A program made the translations under genes and the position numbers. The notes below the pieces were generated by a model. The model made no database searches. It saw nothing but the letters and a program-made list of their open reading frames with translations, and was not told the DNA's origin. This document shows positions 8,846 to 16,506 of a DNA stretch of 64,000 bases, piece by piece; position 1 is the stretch's first letter, and each line of letters opens with the position of its first letter. The stretch comes from Phocaeicola intestinalis (lineage in GTDB: Bacteria > Bacteroidota > Bacteroidia > Bacteroidales > Bacteroidaceae), in assembly GCF_014837065.1 (NCBI RefSeq), contig NZ_JACSPP010000007.1, forward strand, positions 1-64,000, in the 5' to 3' direction.

Positions 8846-10066
8846 TTATTTTTGCATTTTAAGTAAATCATCGATAAAAGCATCTTTGTCTTTCCATACT
8901 CCATTTGCAACATCATATGTACAATACCAAGGCTTATCATCAACGATCATACTAATTGAGTCTGGGCGACAATCTTTACATAAATGTCTAAATTCACAAT
9001 TTTGACACTCCTTCACGTTATCTTTTGAGTAGTTAATAATTGTGCGGTCCAAAATTTCTGTTAAAGCCTTATTCCTCAAATTGCCATGGCATAATCTGCG
9101 TTCCATAACACAAGGATACACATTCATATCACTACCTATATAAAGATAATTAGCAAAGCAACATTCAGAATATGTACTTTTGAGAGTAGCTTCCAAATCA
9201 TTAAATTTAAATGTATCAAGAGTTATTAGCTTTTCTGAAAGTAATTGTCGATTATAATGAGAAAGGTTTCCTCTACCTGTTAAACGGATATAATCTCTTC
9301 GATAAGGAACTCCGAAATCTAGTTCTTTACCAATATCAATGCCAGCTGCGTATATACCGACATATCTAAATTTCATATTAAGATCCTGCAAGTTATGCAG
9401 TGTCTCTATACTCTTCTCATATGAGCCTTTTACTTGTGTTATTTTCTCATGTTCCTCTTTAATAAAAGAATGTAAGGACATAGCAATCTTACAATTAGGA
9501 TAATTTTGCTTTATATATTCAAGGTGTTTTTTATTAGTCAATGTACCGTTAAAGAAGAGCTCGAATTCCTCAAATGACGAAGAAGCATAATCAAGCATCT
9601 TGAATAAAATATCCTCTTTAATCACAAATGGTTCCCCACCTATAAGTTGAACTGCTTTAATTCCAAATCTGACCAACTCATCTACAACATAAGTAAAGTC
9701 TTCATATGATAGACATTTTTTTTCTCTTTGTTCTGTCTCATTGTAACAATGAGTACATTTCAAGTTACATTGATTAGTCAATTCAATCCATGCATAATCA
9801 ATATGACGAGAGAAATTAAATAATTCTGTTATATCGGGCCACTTTTGTAATTCATTGCAATCTGTTTCTTCTATTAGTTGTAGTTCCAGAGCACCATCTA
9901 ATGTATCTTTATCACTTTCGGAAACCTGACCGTCTAAAAGGTTATGAAAAAATTGTGATACATCTTTATCTACCCAATAGTGTTTATCATTATTACAATC
10001 GTATATTGATGCTTTCTTTAATCCTTCTACTATATATACATTATCTTTTATTCTGTATTTCTTCAT
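8846..10066 (-). CDS. Radical SAM/SPASM peptide maturase
   Basis: A 406-aa protein. Residues 1-90 form an N-terminal module resembling those of Bacteroidales SPASM peptide maturases ('VYIVEGLKKASIYDCNNDKH'), probably for leader-peptide recognition. The radical SAM motif CNLKCTHC holds Cys 100, 104 and 107, followed by 'LIGGEPF'. The SPASM domain has Cys 302, 303, 319, 326, 354, 357, 363, 366 and 382 ('CQNCEFRHLCKDC'). These residues would hold two auxiliary iron-sulfur clusters. The gene starts 54 bp after the precursor stop with a strong hairpin between them. Predicted role: thioether or C-C crosslinking of the Cys-rich precursor. The exact bond cannot be read from sequence. Confidence 0.88.
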   Translation of the reverse strand: MKKYRIKDNVYIVEGLKKASIYDCNNDKHYWVDKDVSQFFHNLLDGQVSESDKDTLDGALELQLIEETDCNELQKWPDITELFNFSRHIDYAWIELTNQCNLKCTHCYNETEQREKKCLSYEDFTYVVDELVRFGIKAVQLIGGEPFVIKEDILFKMLDYASSSFEEFELFFNGTLTNKKHLEYIKQNYPNCKIAMSLHSFIKEEHEKITQVKGSYEKSIETLHNLQDLNMKFRYVGIYAAGIDIGKELDFGVPYRRDYIRLTGRGNLSHYNRQLLSEKLITLDTFKFNDLEATLKSTYSECCFANYLYIGSDMNVYPCVMERRLCHGNLRNKALTEILDRTIINYSKDNVKECQNCEFRHLCKDCRPDSISMIVDDKPWYCTYDVANGVWKDKDAFIDDLLKMQK

Positions 10067-10080
10067 AATATTAAAATTTT

Positions 10081-10106
10081 AGGAGGATGTGGTAAACATC
10101 CTCCTT
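10081..10106 (-). terminator. Hairpin attenuator between precursor and maturase genes
   Basis: A perfect 10-bp stem, AGGAGGATGT pairing with ACATCCTCCT, with a short loop. On the minus strand it is followed by AAAATTTTAATATT and then the maturase ATG at 10066. With only a weak U-tract it would act as a partial terminator or as a processing/stability element. Such elements let a precursor be made in excess over its enzymes. The stem also buries the AGGAGG purine tract. Confidence 0.65.
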
Positions 10107-10120
10107 ATTAATACATCACG

Positions 10121-10249
10121 TTATTTAATTTTATTGCAACGTGTAATAGGTGATCCCGGTCCAGCAATACATTCACCAGGACAACAACGGTTTACAATAT
10201 GGATGGATTTTTCTTTTCTTCCATCACACAAAAGTTTAAACTTATTCAT
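10121..10249 (-). CDS. Candidate RiPP precursor peptide, Cys-rich, 42 aa
   Basis: A short ORF directly upstream of the SPASM maturase. It reads 42 residues: a basic N-terminal half beginning 'MNKFKLLCDGRKEKSIHIVN', then a core-like C-terminal half with 'RCCPGEC' followed by Gly/Pro-rich 'IAGPGSPITRC'. Cysteines are at 8, 22, 23, 27 and 38. This layout (charged leader, Cys/Gly/Pro-rich tail, first gene before radical SAM/SPASM genes, hairpin after its stop) is what a RiPP precursor looks like. I do not recognise the family; in particular it lacks the GG-leader of the common Bacteroidales precursors. The start at 10249 is the only in-frame ATG. The leader/core boundary is inferred, perhaps at Asn20-Arg21. 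Confidence 0.7.
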   Translation of the reverse strand: MNKFKLLCDGRKEKSIHIVNRCCPGECIAGPGSPITRCNKIK

Positions 10250-10314
10250 GTTTAAAGACCATTAGATTACTCCTACTCTATTAAAGCTTTTCGGATTCTG
10301 CTTTTTATAACGCA

Positions 10315-10343
10315 TAAATTTATAACAAAATATTTTAAAACAA
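10315..10343 (-). promoter_or_regulatory. Possible promoter of the peptide cluster
   Basis: On the minus strand, TTG (10343-10341), 18 bp, then TAAATTTA (10322-10315), one base off the Bacteroidales TAnnTTTG box. It would start transcription about 60 nt before the precursor ATG. A 17-codon ORF (start at about 10313) lies in that leader and ends just before the precursor. Weak match. Confidence 0.35.
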
Positions 10344-10411
10344 GAACTTTTGATATAAAAAAGAATAATGATTAAAACAAAATCAATAAAAAAACGTATT
10401 AATTTTTGATA

Positions 10412-10765
10412 TTAGTAAACAAAGAAATCGCAGTCATAAACATCGCTTCCGCTTGGAAACTCCACACTCACACAGTAATTGCCACAAACTATATATTTTT
10501 CTGATACAACAGTTCCGGTTTCTCCTGTATTTGGATCAGTAACCTTGTAGCCTGGTACCATCTTGGCAAGCTCGGTCTTCATTTTCTCTGATGTGAAACA
10601 GTTATATCACATCCGTTATGTTCGTAATAGACAAGCCCCATATCCATAGACTGTGTAGCCTGTTCTACAATATTCATGATATCCTATTTGCTTAGTATAG
10701 TTTCAGTTTCAAATTGCTGAACCTTTATATCAGGAAACTTTTTTTATAAAATCTTCTTTTATCAT
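10412..10765 (-). pseudogene. Decayed small protein gene (about 120 codons originally)
   Basis: Three consecutive fragments in different frames read like one protein: 'MIKEDFIKKVS', then 'MNIVEQATQSMDMGLVYYEH', then 'MKTELAKMVPGYKVTDPNTG' continuing to 'DVYDCDFFVY'. Frameshifts and stops lie at about 10730, 10680 and 10590. The last open piece (10412-10582, 56 codons) could still be translated. I do not recognise the family. The C-terminal part is rich in Tyr, Cys and Gly. Confidence 0.55.
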
Positions 10766-11580
10766 AATAAATGTCCTATTATTTATGAATTAACTATTTA
10801 AAATAGCATACTATTTTGAATATGTAACAAATTCAAAACTTAAAAATGTACCCGTCAGAAAAGCGTTGCATTATTCGAGATAATCCCGCGTTGCTTCGAA
10901 ATCATCCCCCTGAATATTGGAACTGAATGTCTTACACGGGAAATAGCTCTGATAAAGACACTCGGATCGTTTCTTCTTGTCAATCTGGTTGAAGAGGTTG
11001 CAGAAAATACGTAGTTTACCAGAAGCTTACATAGGATTTGATCTTAGGAAAAATATCGCAATAGTTTTAATGAGAAAGTGAACTTGACAGCTAGGATATC
11101 CACATCCTTCGTATTTAAGGAAGAAGCTGCAAAGACTAATAAATGAGAAAAATTCTCAGAAGTGAACTCTCAAAAGAAAGAGCACCAAGCTTGAAGGAAG
11201 TTTCGATACACAAAAACAGCATTATTCGTTTTTAGAGAATAAAGACAAGAAATAGAAAGACAGAAATACTGTGGATTTCATTCTTCTGCATGCGTACTGC
11301 AAATGCCGTACTGATGATAGAAAAATCACGAACATAACAGCTAAATACGTATAACATGATTTTACTTGCAGAATCAGAAAAGCTCTTCAAACCTATTTGG
11401 GAGAGGCATGTTTTAACGGTTAGAATTAAGTAAGAAAATACAGAAAAATTACAATAAATGGCAGATGAAGTGATTATGTTTTATCATCTTCATATGCCAT
11501 TATATATTTAAGGACTTTTACTGGATACCCATATAGTTAGAAAAAGATATGGTCATCCCGCATTTAAACAAAACTCCTGA
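10766..11580. other. Decayed sequence with one recognisable coding remnant
   Basis: No intact gene. A minus-strand remnant (about 10871-11020) reads 'ASGKLRIFCNLFNQIDKKKR' and ends 'EATRDYLE' before TAA; its 5' part is lost. A plus-strand stretch near 11275-11360 ('VDFILLHAYCKCRTDDRKIT') also looks like protein text interrupted by stops. Both suggest mobile-element debris. I cannot name the parents. Confidence 0.4.
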
Positions 11581-11742
11581 CTACCCCCAAGTTTCTTCAG
11601 TATAGTAGTCTTCTATATACCAGGCATGATAACCGGATTCACATTCACACCCATATGATTCAGGTACACCTGCTTCAGCGGGTAATCTTAATGTGCATCC
11701 ACAATTTCCACATTTCCAAATGTTCCATCTAATTTTTCTCAT
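11581..11742 (-). CDS. Small Cys-rich zinc-ribbon-like protein, 53 aa
   Basis: A 53-residue ORF with two cysteine groups: 'WKCGNCGCTLRL' (Cys 11, 14, 16) and 'YGCECESGYHAWYIEDYY' (Cys 32, 34). This could bind zinc like a rubredoxin or zinc ribbon, or be a peptide substrate. The start codon lies 14 bp from the end of the IS4-like element, so its native promoter has been displaced. I do not recognise the family. It is on the same strand as the peptide cluster but 1.3 kb upstream, so a link is only possible. Confidence 0.5.
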   Translation of the reverse strand: MRKIRWNIWKCGNCGCTLRLPAEAGVPESYGCECESGYHAWYIEDYYTEETWG

Positions 11743-11746
11743 AAAA

Positions 11747-11755
11747 TTATAATTT
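11747..11755. repeat. 9-bp target duplication, left copy
   Basis: TTATAATTT directly outside the left inverted repeat, matched by the same 9 bases at 13339-13347 outside the right inverted repeat. A 9-bp duplication suits IS4-type transposition. The sequence is nearly self-complementary, which makes the exact boundary slightly ambiguous. Confidence 0.6.
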
Positions 11756-13338
11756 CAAGTTTCGCAAGTACTCAAATAATGTAATAAAAAAGGCTAAAGA
11801 GTTTGATAATTCGATGATTATCACTATATTAATGTCGCCAAACAAACGATATAGCACCCTTTAGCCATGAACAAAAATAGATATATTATCGGTGAACTCC
11901 AAGAGTTTTTTGCAAAGAATGACTCTAGCAAGGCAATAAACAGCATATCAACCATTATGAACAGCATAAGGATACAAAGCAAAGTCATCGGGTCAGTTAA
12001 GAATCCGAATTGCAAATTCACCTGTCTTCAGGTGTTGCAGCTGCTTGTTCTGTTCCCGTTCTTTTCAATTAAGAATGCTGCCAACTATTCGTCTTCTGCC
12101 CTGGGCAAGATGTTTGTCTGCCACAAAGATATGTTCTATCGTTTCATGAACGACGGCAACATCAATTGGCGACGTATAATCTACTCGGTTTTCAGGCAGG
12201 TGTATTCACGTGTGAAACGTAGAACGACATTGAAGTCGGACATCAGGTGTGTCATCATCGATGATACAGACCTTCCGAAGACCGGATTCAAGACCGAGAA
12301 GATTGGCAAGGTATTCTCTCATACCCAAATGAAGCCTATACTTGGATTCAAGGCAATGTTCCTCTGTTTTACGGATGGTGTATCCCAGTTTCTCCTTGAC
12401 TTTTCTCTTCATGGATAGGAAGGAAAACGAAGCGATAAGCCACAGGGTTTATCCAAGAAACAGACGGAAGCTCGCTACTGCAAGGAACACTCAGAGGATA
12501 AGCGTATTGCCAGGCGTAGCGCTGAGTATTTTGCAAGTAAGATTGAGACGGCCATCAGTATGCTCAAACGCTCAATCATAGAGGGCGTACGTTTCGATTA
12601 TCTTCTTGTTGACAGCTGGTTTACCTGCTCTGAGCTTTTGAAGTTCGTAGTCTCAAGGCACTTTGGATGCCACCTTATCGGAATGATAAAGATGGGCAAA
12701 ACCAAGTATGAGACAGATCTTGGAAACAAGACAGCGCCTGAGCTTATCAAGGCTCTCCAGAAATCCAAGAGCGTAAAGTATAGCCGCTCAATCGGTTACT
12801 ACACAGCAACTGTCTCTGCTAAAATCTCCGGCATTAAGGTCAGTCTGCTCTTCTACAGAAGAGGTAAGAACGGCAATTGGAATGCTCTGCTTACCTCTGA
12901 TCTTAAACTTGATGTAAAAGAAGCCTTCAGACTTTATTCAAGAAGATGGGTTATCGAAGTGGCTCATAAAGAGATGAAGCAAAACCTCAAACTCGGAAAG
13001 AACCAGTGCAGAGACTTCGCCGGACAGATTGCAGGCATATCATTGTGCGTACTACAGTACAATATACTCAGTTATGTCAAACGCAATGAGTCATACGAAA
13101 CTATCGGAGGACTCTTTGCTGAAATTTCAAAGAACTCTGTTGAACTTTCAGTAGCCGAAAAAATTTGGCTGCTGATCGTAGAAGTTATAAACGTCATTGC
13201 CGAGGTACTTAACTGTGATGCAATGGTTCTGACAGAACAAGTAATATCAAACGATAAACAAATCAAAGCAGTAAAGCAGGCTTTCGACAGGCTGACACCA
13301 GCCGCCTGAGGAGCTACACTTTACTTGCGAAACTTAAG
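11756..13338 (+). mobile_element. IS4-family insertion sequence, about 1.58 kb
   Basis: Terminal inverted repeats: left CAAGTTTCGCAAGTA (11756-11770), right TACTTGCGAAACTT(AAG) at 13322-13338. They are bracketed by the 9-bp repeat TTATAATTT. A single transposase gene runs between them, interrupted by an amber codon. It was inserted just upstream of the 53-aa Cys-rich ORF. Confidence 0.75.
11867..13309 (+). pseudogene. IS4-family DDE transposase with one in-frame amber stop
   Basis: 480 codons in one frame with a single TAG at 12416-12418. Upstream is 'SIKNAANYSSSALGKMF' and the first catalytic Asp in 'VIIDDTDLPKTGF'. Downstream are 'DYLLVDSWF' (second Asp) and the IS4 YREK signature, seen as 'YSRRWVIEVAHKEMK'. 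Both halves are otherwise open and family-like, so the change looks recent: 'SLHG' stop 'EGKR'. It could be a true inactivating mutation, a base error or suppressed. The two halves could also be read as separate 183- and 249-aa ORFs. Confidence 0.85.
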
Positions 13339-13347
13339 TTATAATTT
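13339..13347. repeat. 9-bp target duplication, right copy
   Basis: TTATAATTT immediately after the right inverted repeat of the IS4-like element, identical to 11747-11755. Confidence 0.6.
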
Positions 13348-13754
13348 AGTTAATAATGTGTATCAACTTGAATTTGTTGATTTATGAATTACACGATTTG
13401 AGAAAATTGTCGTGTCTTTACACTGTTAGATTTTAAAGAATAACAACAAAAATTACTTAGCTTCGCAAATATATATAATTTTTTTAGAATGGTAGAGCTT
13501 TTGGTTGTTTTTTCATATATAATACTTCGATAAATTTTTACCGATAAATTTAAATTAAATAATAGAATTAGTGTTAGCTAGTTTAAAATTATATTAAAGA
13601 GATCATTACTGTCAAAAATGAATAGTTAAGGAGTAAGAAAAGTGATAAAAAATATATGCAAAACTACCGAAATCAATGACCGTATTTATAATTCACTGAT
13701 TATTAGTAGATTAAAGATGTATTACCACGCTGAATTGTGAGTAAAGAATCACTC
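13348..13754. other. AT-rich stretch without a gene
   Basis: About 400 bp of very AT-rich sequence with stops in all frames. No repeat, promoter or RNA structure stands out. It separates the intact-looking IS4 element from the decayed transposase. Confidence 0.5.
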
Positions 13755-14899
13755 CTTATGAAATACCAATTCGAGCACAGAAATGCTCTCGAATCAGTTG
13801 TAGATATAAGCAAATATTTCTGGAAAGTATTCATAGATGTTATATAATTGTTCATAGCCATACCTGACCGTAACAATTTTGAAAATGACAGCTTTGAATG
13901 ATTTTCCTTCAATTAGGCCATTATCAGGGAACACCTTAAAGGTGGTCATAAGGCGATAGCCGTTGATCCGTTTTTCATTCCAAAGTCAAGCAACAAAACT
14001 TCGTGAATTGGCTATTTCTGGTCCGGTTGTGCCGGTAAATACAAACGCGGACTGAAAATAACAGGTATAGGAGTTATAAACGTTAACAACCATGAATGTA
14101 TGATTTTGGGCTCTTTACAGACGCTTGAGAATGCAACGCTGGAAGGCTGTGAAAAGAATCTTGTTGACTGGTACAGTTCTTATCTTATCAGCATACAGAA
14201 ACATCTTAAAAGTATTTCTGGCACTGTCGTATGTGATGCATTCTTTTCAAAGGAAACTTTCATCAAACCATTGTACGATAACGGTTTCCACGTAATAAGC
14301 TGTTTCAGGAATGATGCCATATTATTTTATCCCACTTTAGAAAATAGAATAGTAAACGCGGACGTCCAAAATTGTATGACGGAAAGACTGGCTTTGAAAA
14401 TCTGGACATTGCAAGATGTGCCGAGTACAAAGTGAATAAGGGTAAACTTTACGGACTAAAAGCATACTCAAAAGCACTCAAACGCTTTGTAAACTTGGCT
14501 ATATGGTATCCTATGGATGGAAGAACAGACAAATAGCAGTTGTATTTTTATACGGACGAAATACAGAACGCACAAGATGTTCTAGACTTTTACAGGAGAC
14601 GTTTCCAACTCGAATTTTGCTTTCGTGATGCCAAGCAACATACCGGAATAACAAACTATCAGTCTACAGACTTCATGAAACTGGCATTTCACTTTAATGC
14701 ATCACTTGCAGCGATAAACCTTGCCAAGGTAACCTGTAAGAAAATGGAAATAAAATATTCCATATCATCATGCAAGTCAGTCATACACAATGCTTACGTG
14801 CTTAAACGATTTATTTACATGCTTGAGATTGAACCAGATACGCATTTAATTGACATACTTTTTAAAGAACTCATTTTATTTACTGCAAGAGCCGTTTAG
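13755..14899 (+). pseudogene. Decayed IS4-type transposase
   Basis: Protein text of a second, different DDE transposase appears in pieces: 'YFWSGCAGKYKRGLKITGIG' near 14010, 'VVCDAFFSKETF' (catalytic Asp) near 14230, and 'FYRRRFQLEFCFRDAKQHTG' (Y-2-R-3-E-6-K signature) near 14600. It ends at the TAG at 14897. It is broken by several stops (for example TAG at 14534) and frameshifts, so it is an old relic. The ends of the element were not found. Confidence 0.8.
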
Positions 14900-15107
14900 A
14901 CTAGGCTAATTTTTAACGAACTATTGCCAATAAATTAAATATAAAATAAATAGCTTAAAATAGGAATTACAAATGGTTACTCCATTAAAATTATTCTTTC
15001 TTCTGCATCAAAGAATTATTACTCTCTTTTTTTGAAGAATGATATAGACAAAATTTTAACGAAAAACTAGCTAAAATTAGTTAGTTATCTCTTCCATCAA
15101 AGATAAA

Positions 15108-15219
15108 TCCCAATCCTGATTTGCCAGCCGCATTTATTTCTTTTTTCAGGAGAATTTTCCTTATGGCTTACGCCATGAAAATTCACCTGAAAAAGAATGC
15201 GGCGGCAAACGGATTGGAA
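15108..15219. repeat. Long imperfect hairpin (about 110 nt), mobile-element type
   Basis: The arms pair over most of their length. Left blocks are CCAATCC, TTTGCC, GCCGCATT, TTTTTCAGG, GAATTTTC and ATGGC. Right blocks are GCCAT, GAAAATTC, CCTGAAAAA, AATGCGGC, GGCAAA and GGATTGG, around a TTAC loop. A few mismatches break the stem. I associate hairpins like this with Bacteroides conjugative transposons. It sits just upstream of two HTH genes of that type. Function (oriT-like, regulatory or recombination site) is unknown. Confidence 0.65.
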
Positions 15220-15466
15220 TTAAAGGAAAGATTACAGGGATAAACTGCGACCGATGTGACGCATAGCCGTAAATCAAAGGCGGCTATCCTTATATCCCAT
15301 ATACGACCTCACAATTACAGTGAAAATCCACCTTCCCAAATAACCAAACATAGTCTGCTTATAAAATCCCGAAATAAGACAGGGATTTCAGCTCCCTCCG
15401 ATCTGCATAGTTCAGTTGCTTCGCTATGACATCTGATGTAATATAATGCACTTTGATGATAGTCTC

Positions 15467-15497
15467 TTGTGTTCCACAGCCTTCTATTCTATTTTTG
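15467..15497 (+). promoter_or_regulatory. Bacteroidales promoter for the HTH gene pair
   Basis: TTG at 15467-15469, 20 bp, then TATTTTTG at 15490-15497 (fits TAnnTTTG). The first ATG after it is at 15522, which sets the start of the downstream gene. Confidence 0.75.
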
Positions 15498-15521
15498 TAC
15501 CAACCACTTAAACAAATGATT

Positions 15522-15830
15522 ATGGAGATAGTGAACATAGAAGCCAGTGCATTTATGGAAATGAACGACATATTGTTCAAGATAGAAAAACAACTGAAAG
15601 GACTGAACTCTTCCAAATCTGAACAGAATGAATGGTTGGATAATCAGGATGTATGTATTCTTATGAATATATCAGACAGAAAACTGTTGTCTTTAAGACA
15701 GAAAGGGCTAATCCCCTTCAGTCGTATAGACAGAAAGATTTATTATAAAAAAGAAGATATTCTAAGCTATGTAAGGAATAACCTTAAAACATATACAAAT
15801 AATGGAAATGGGACAGCAGGTATTGAATAA
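15522..15830 (+). CDS. Helix-turn-helix protein of conjugative-element type
   Basis: A 102-aa protein starting 'MEIVNIEASAFMEM'. The N-terminal helix is followed by a MerR/excisionase-like winged HTH: 'WLDNQDVCILMNISDRKLLS', then 'SRIDRKIYYKKEDILSYV'. Proteins of this kind occur as tandem pairs downstream of integrases in Bacteroides conjugative and mobilisable elements and control excision. The start at 15522 is chosen because an upstream in-frame start would overlap the promoter. No integrase is in the window, so this is probably part of an element remnant. Confidence 0.8.
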   Translation: MEIVNIEASAFMEMNDILFKIEKQLKGLNSSKSEQNEWLDNQDVCILMNISDRKLLSLRQKGLIPFSRIDRKIYYKKEDILSYVRNNLKTYTNNGNGTAGIE

Positions 15831-16104
15831 GGATAGTAATGAGGTCAAGAGATTTATTGAAGCCATGGAAGGTATATCCAAAATGTTGGATGCAAATCCT
15901 TTAATCTACAGACTTATATTAGACGGGAACCGCTATATTACAGAACAAGAATTATCAAAGGCTCTCAAAATAACCAAAAGAACACTCATTGAATATAGAA
16001 TGAATGGTAAATTGCCATATTACAAAATAGGAGGAAAGATCCTGTATAAGGAACAGGACATTATAGAAATATTGGAAAGAAACAAAGTTTTGGTATTTGA
16101 ATGA
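15802..16104 (+). CDS. Second helix-turn-helix protein (excisionase-like)
   Basis: A 100-aa protein overlapping the previous gene by 29 bp. It has an N-terminal helical part, then 'YITEQELSKALKITKRTLIE' and 'MNGKLPYYKIGGKILYKEQD', a DNA-binding wing typical of excisionase-like HTH_17 proteins. It probably acts with the upstream paralogue. The tight overlap indicates translational coupling. Confidence 0.8.
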   Translation: MEMGQQVLNKDSNEVKRFIEAMEGISKMLDANPLIYRLILDGNRYITEQELSKALKITKRTLIEYRMNGKLPYYKIGGKILYKEQDIIEILERNKVLVFE

Positions 16105-16182
16105 TATTTCTTAAAACATTAATAATCAAAAGATAAACTTTATAAAATAGCTTGTAGCTACCCCTAAATAATTATATAAATA

Positions 16183-16214
16183 TTTGGAGGAATAGAACCG
16201 AACACTTACTTTTG
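16183..16214 (+). promoter_or_regulatory. Strong Bacteroidales promoter before a 30-codon ORF
   Basis: TTTG (16183-16186), 20 bp, TACTTTTG (16207-16214): a full match to the TTTG-N19..21-TAnnTTTG consensus. Transcription would begin about 5-8 nt later, just in front of AAAGGATG. Confidence 0.8.
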
Positions 16215-16226
16215 TAAAGTCAAAGG

Positions 16227-16319
16227 ATGATTAACGAGAATCTATCGAAAATTGGTGAATTTGGCAGATGGCTGATTCAGTGGTTCGGGGATTTTTCCAA
16301 AGATATTAAAGTGCTGTAA
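16227..16319 (+). CDS. 30-residue amphipathic peptide ORF
   Basis: An ORF of 30 codons with an AAAGG ribosome-binding-like tract directly before ATG. It has the strong promoter above and a hairpin-plus-T-run terminator below (16373-16403). The peptide 'MINENLSKIGEFGRWLIQWF' continues with 'GDFSKDIKVL'. The Trp/Phe/Leu/Ile pattern suggests an amphipathic, membrane-active helix, as in type I toxins or small regulators. No family is recognised. The whole unit (about 190 nt) might instead work as a small RNA. Confidence 0.55.
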   Translation: MINENLSKIGEFGRWLIQWFGDFSKDIKVL

Positions 16320-16372
16320 TTTAGGATTTTGAATTAAAATATTCGATTCCTGGTGGCACCACATGATAATTG

Positions 16373-16403
16373 GAGAGTTACAGGTGATGTAGCTCTTTTT
16401 TTT
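16373..16403 (+). terminator. Intrinsic terminator of the small-peptide unit
   Basis: GAGAGTTACA pairs imperfectly with TGTAGCTC across a GGTGA loop, followed by a run of eight or more T. Confidence 0.65.
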
Positions 16404-16460
16404 ATGCTCTTTTTGAGGCTGAGTGACCCCCTTAAACAGGAAATTAAATCAAATAAAAAG

Positions 16461-16506
16461 CTCCCTATCATTATCCGTATTCTGAATAATGATAGGGAGT
16501 TTTTTA
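16461..16506. terminator. Bidirectional intrinsic terminator
   Basis: A perfect 14-bp stem: CTCCCTATCATTAT (16461-16474) with ATAATGATAGGGAG (16486-16499), A-run before and T-run after. It marks the right boundary of the island. Confidence 0.85.

Noticed and set aside
10296-10313. 17-codon ORF before the precursor (region 10260-10313)
   Set aside because: Possible leader peptide, but too short and not Cys-rich. Kept only as a remark in the promoter entry.
16338-16362. Full tRNA gene
   Set aside because: Only the T-arm/acceptor-like part can be read; no D arm or anticodon arm fits upstream.
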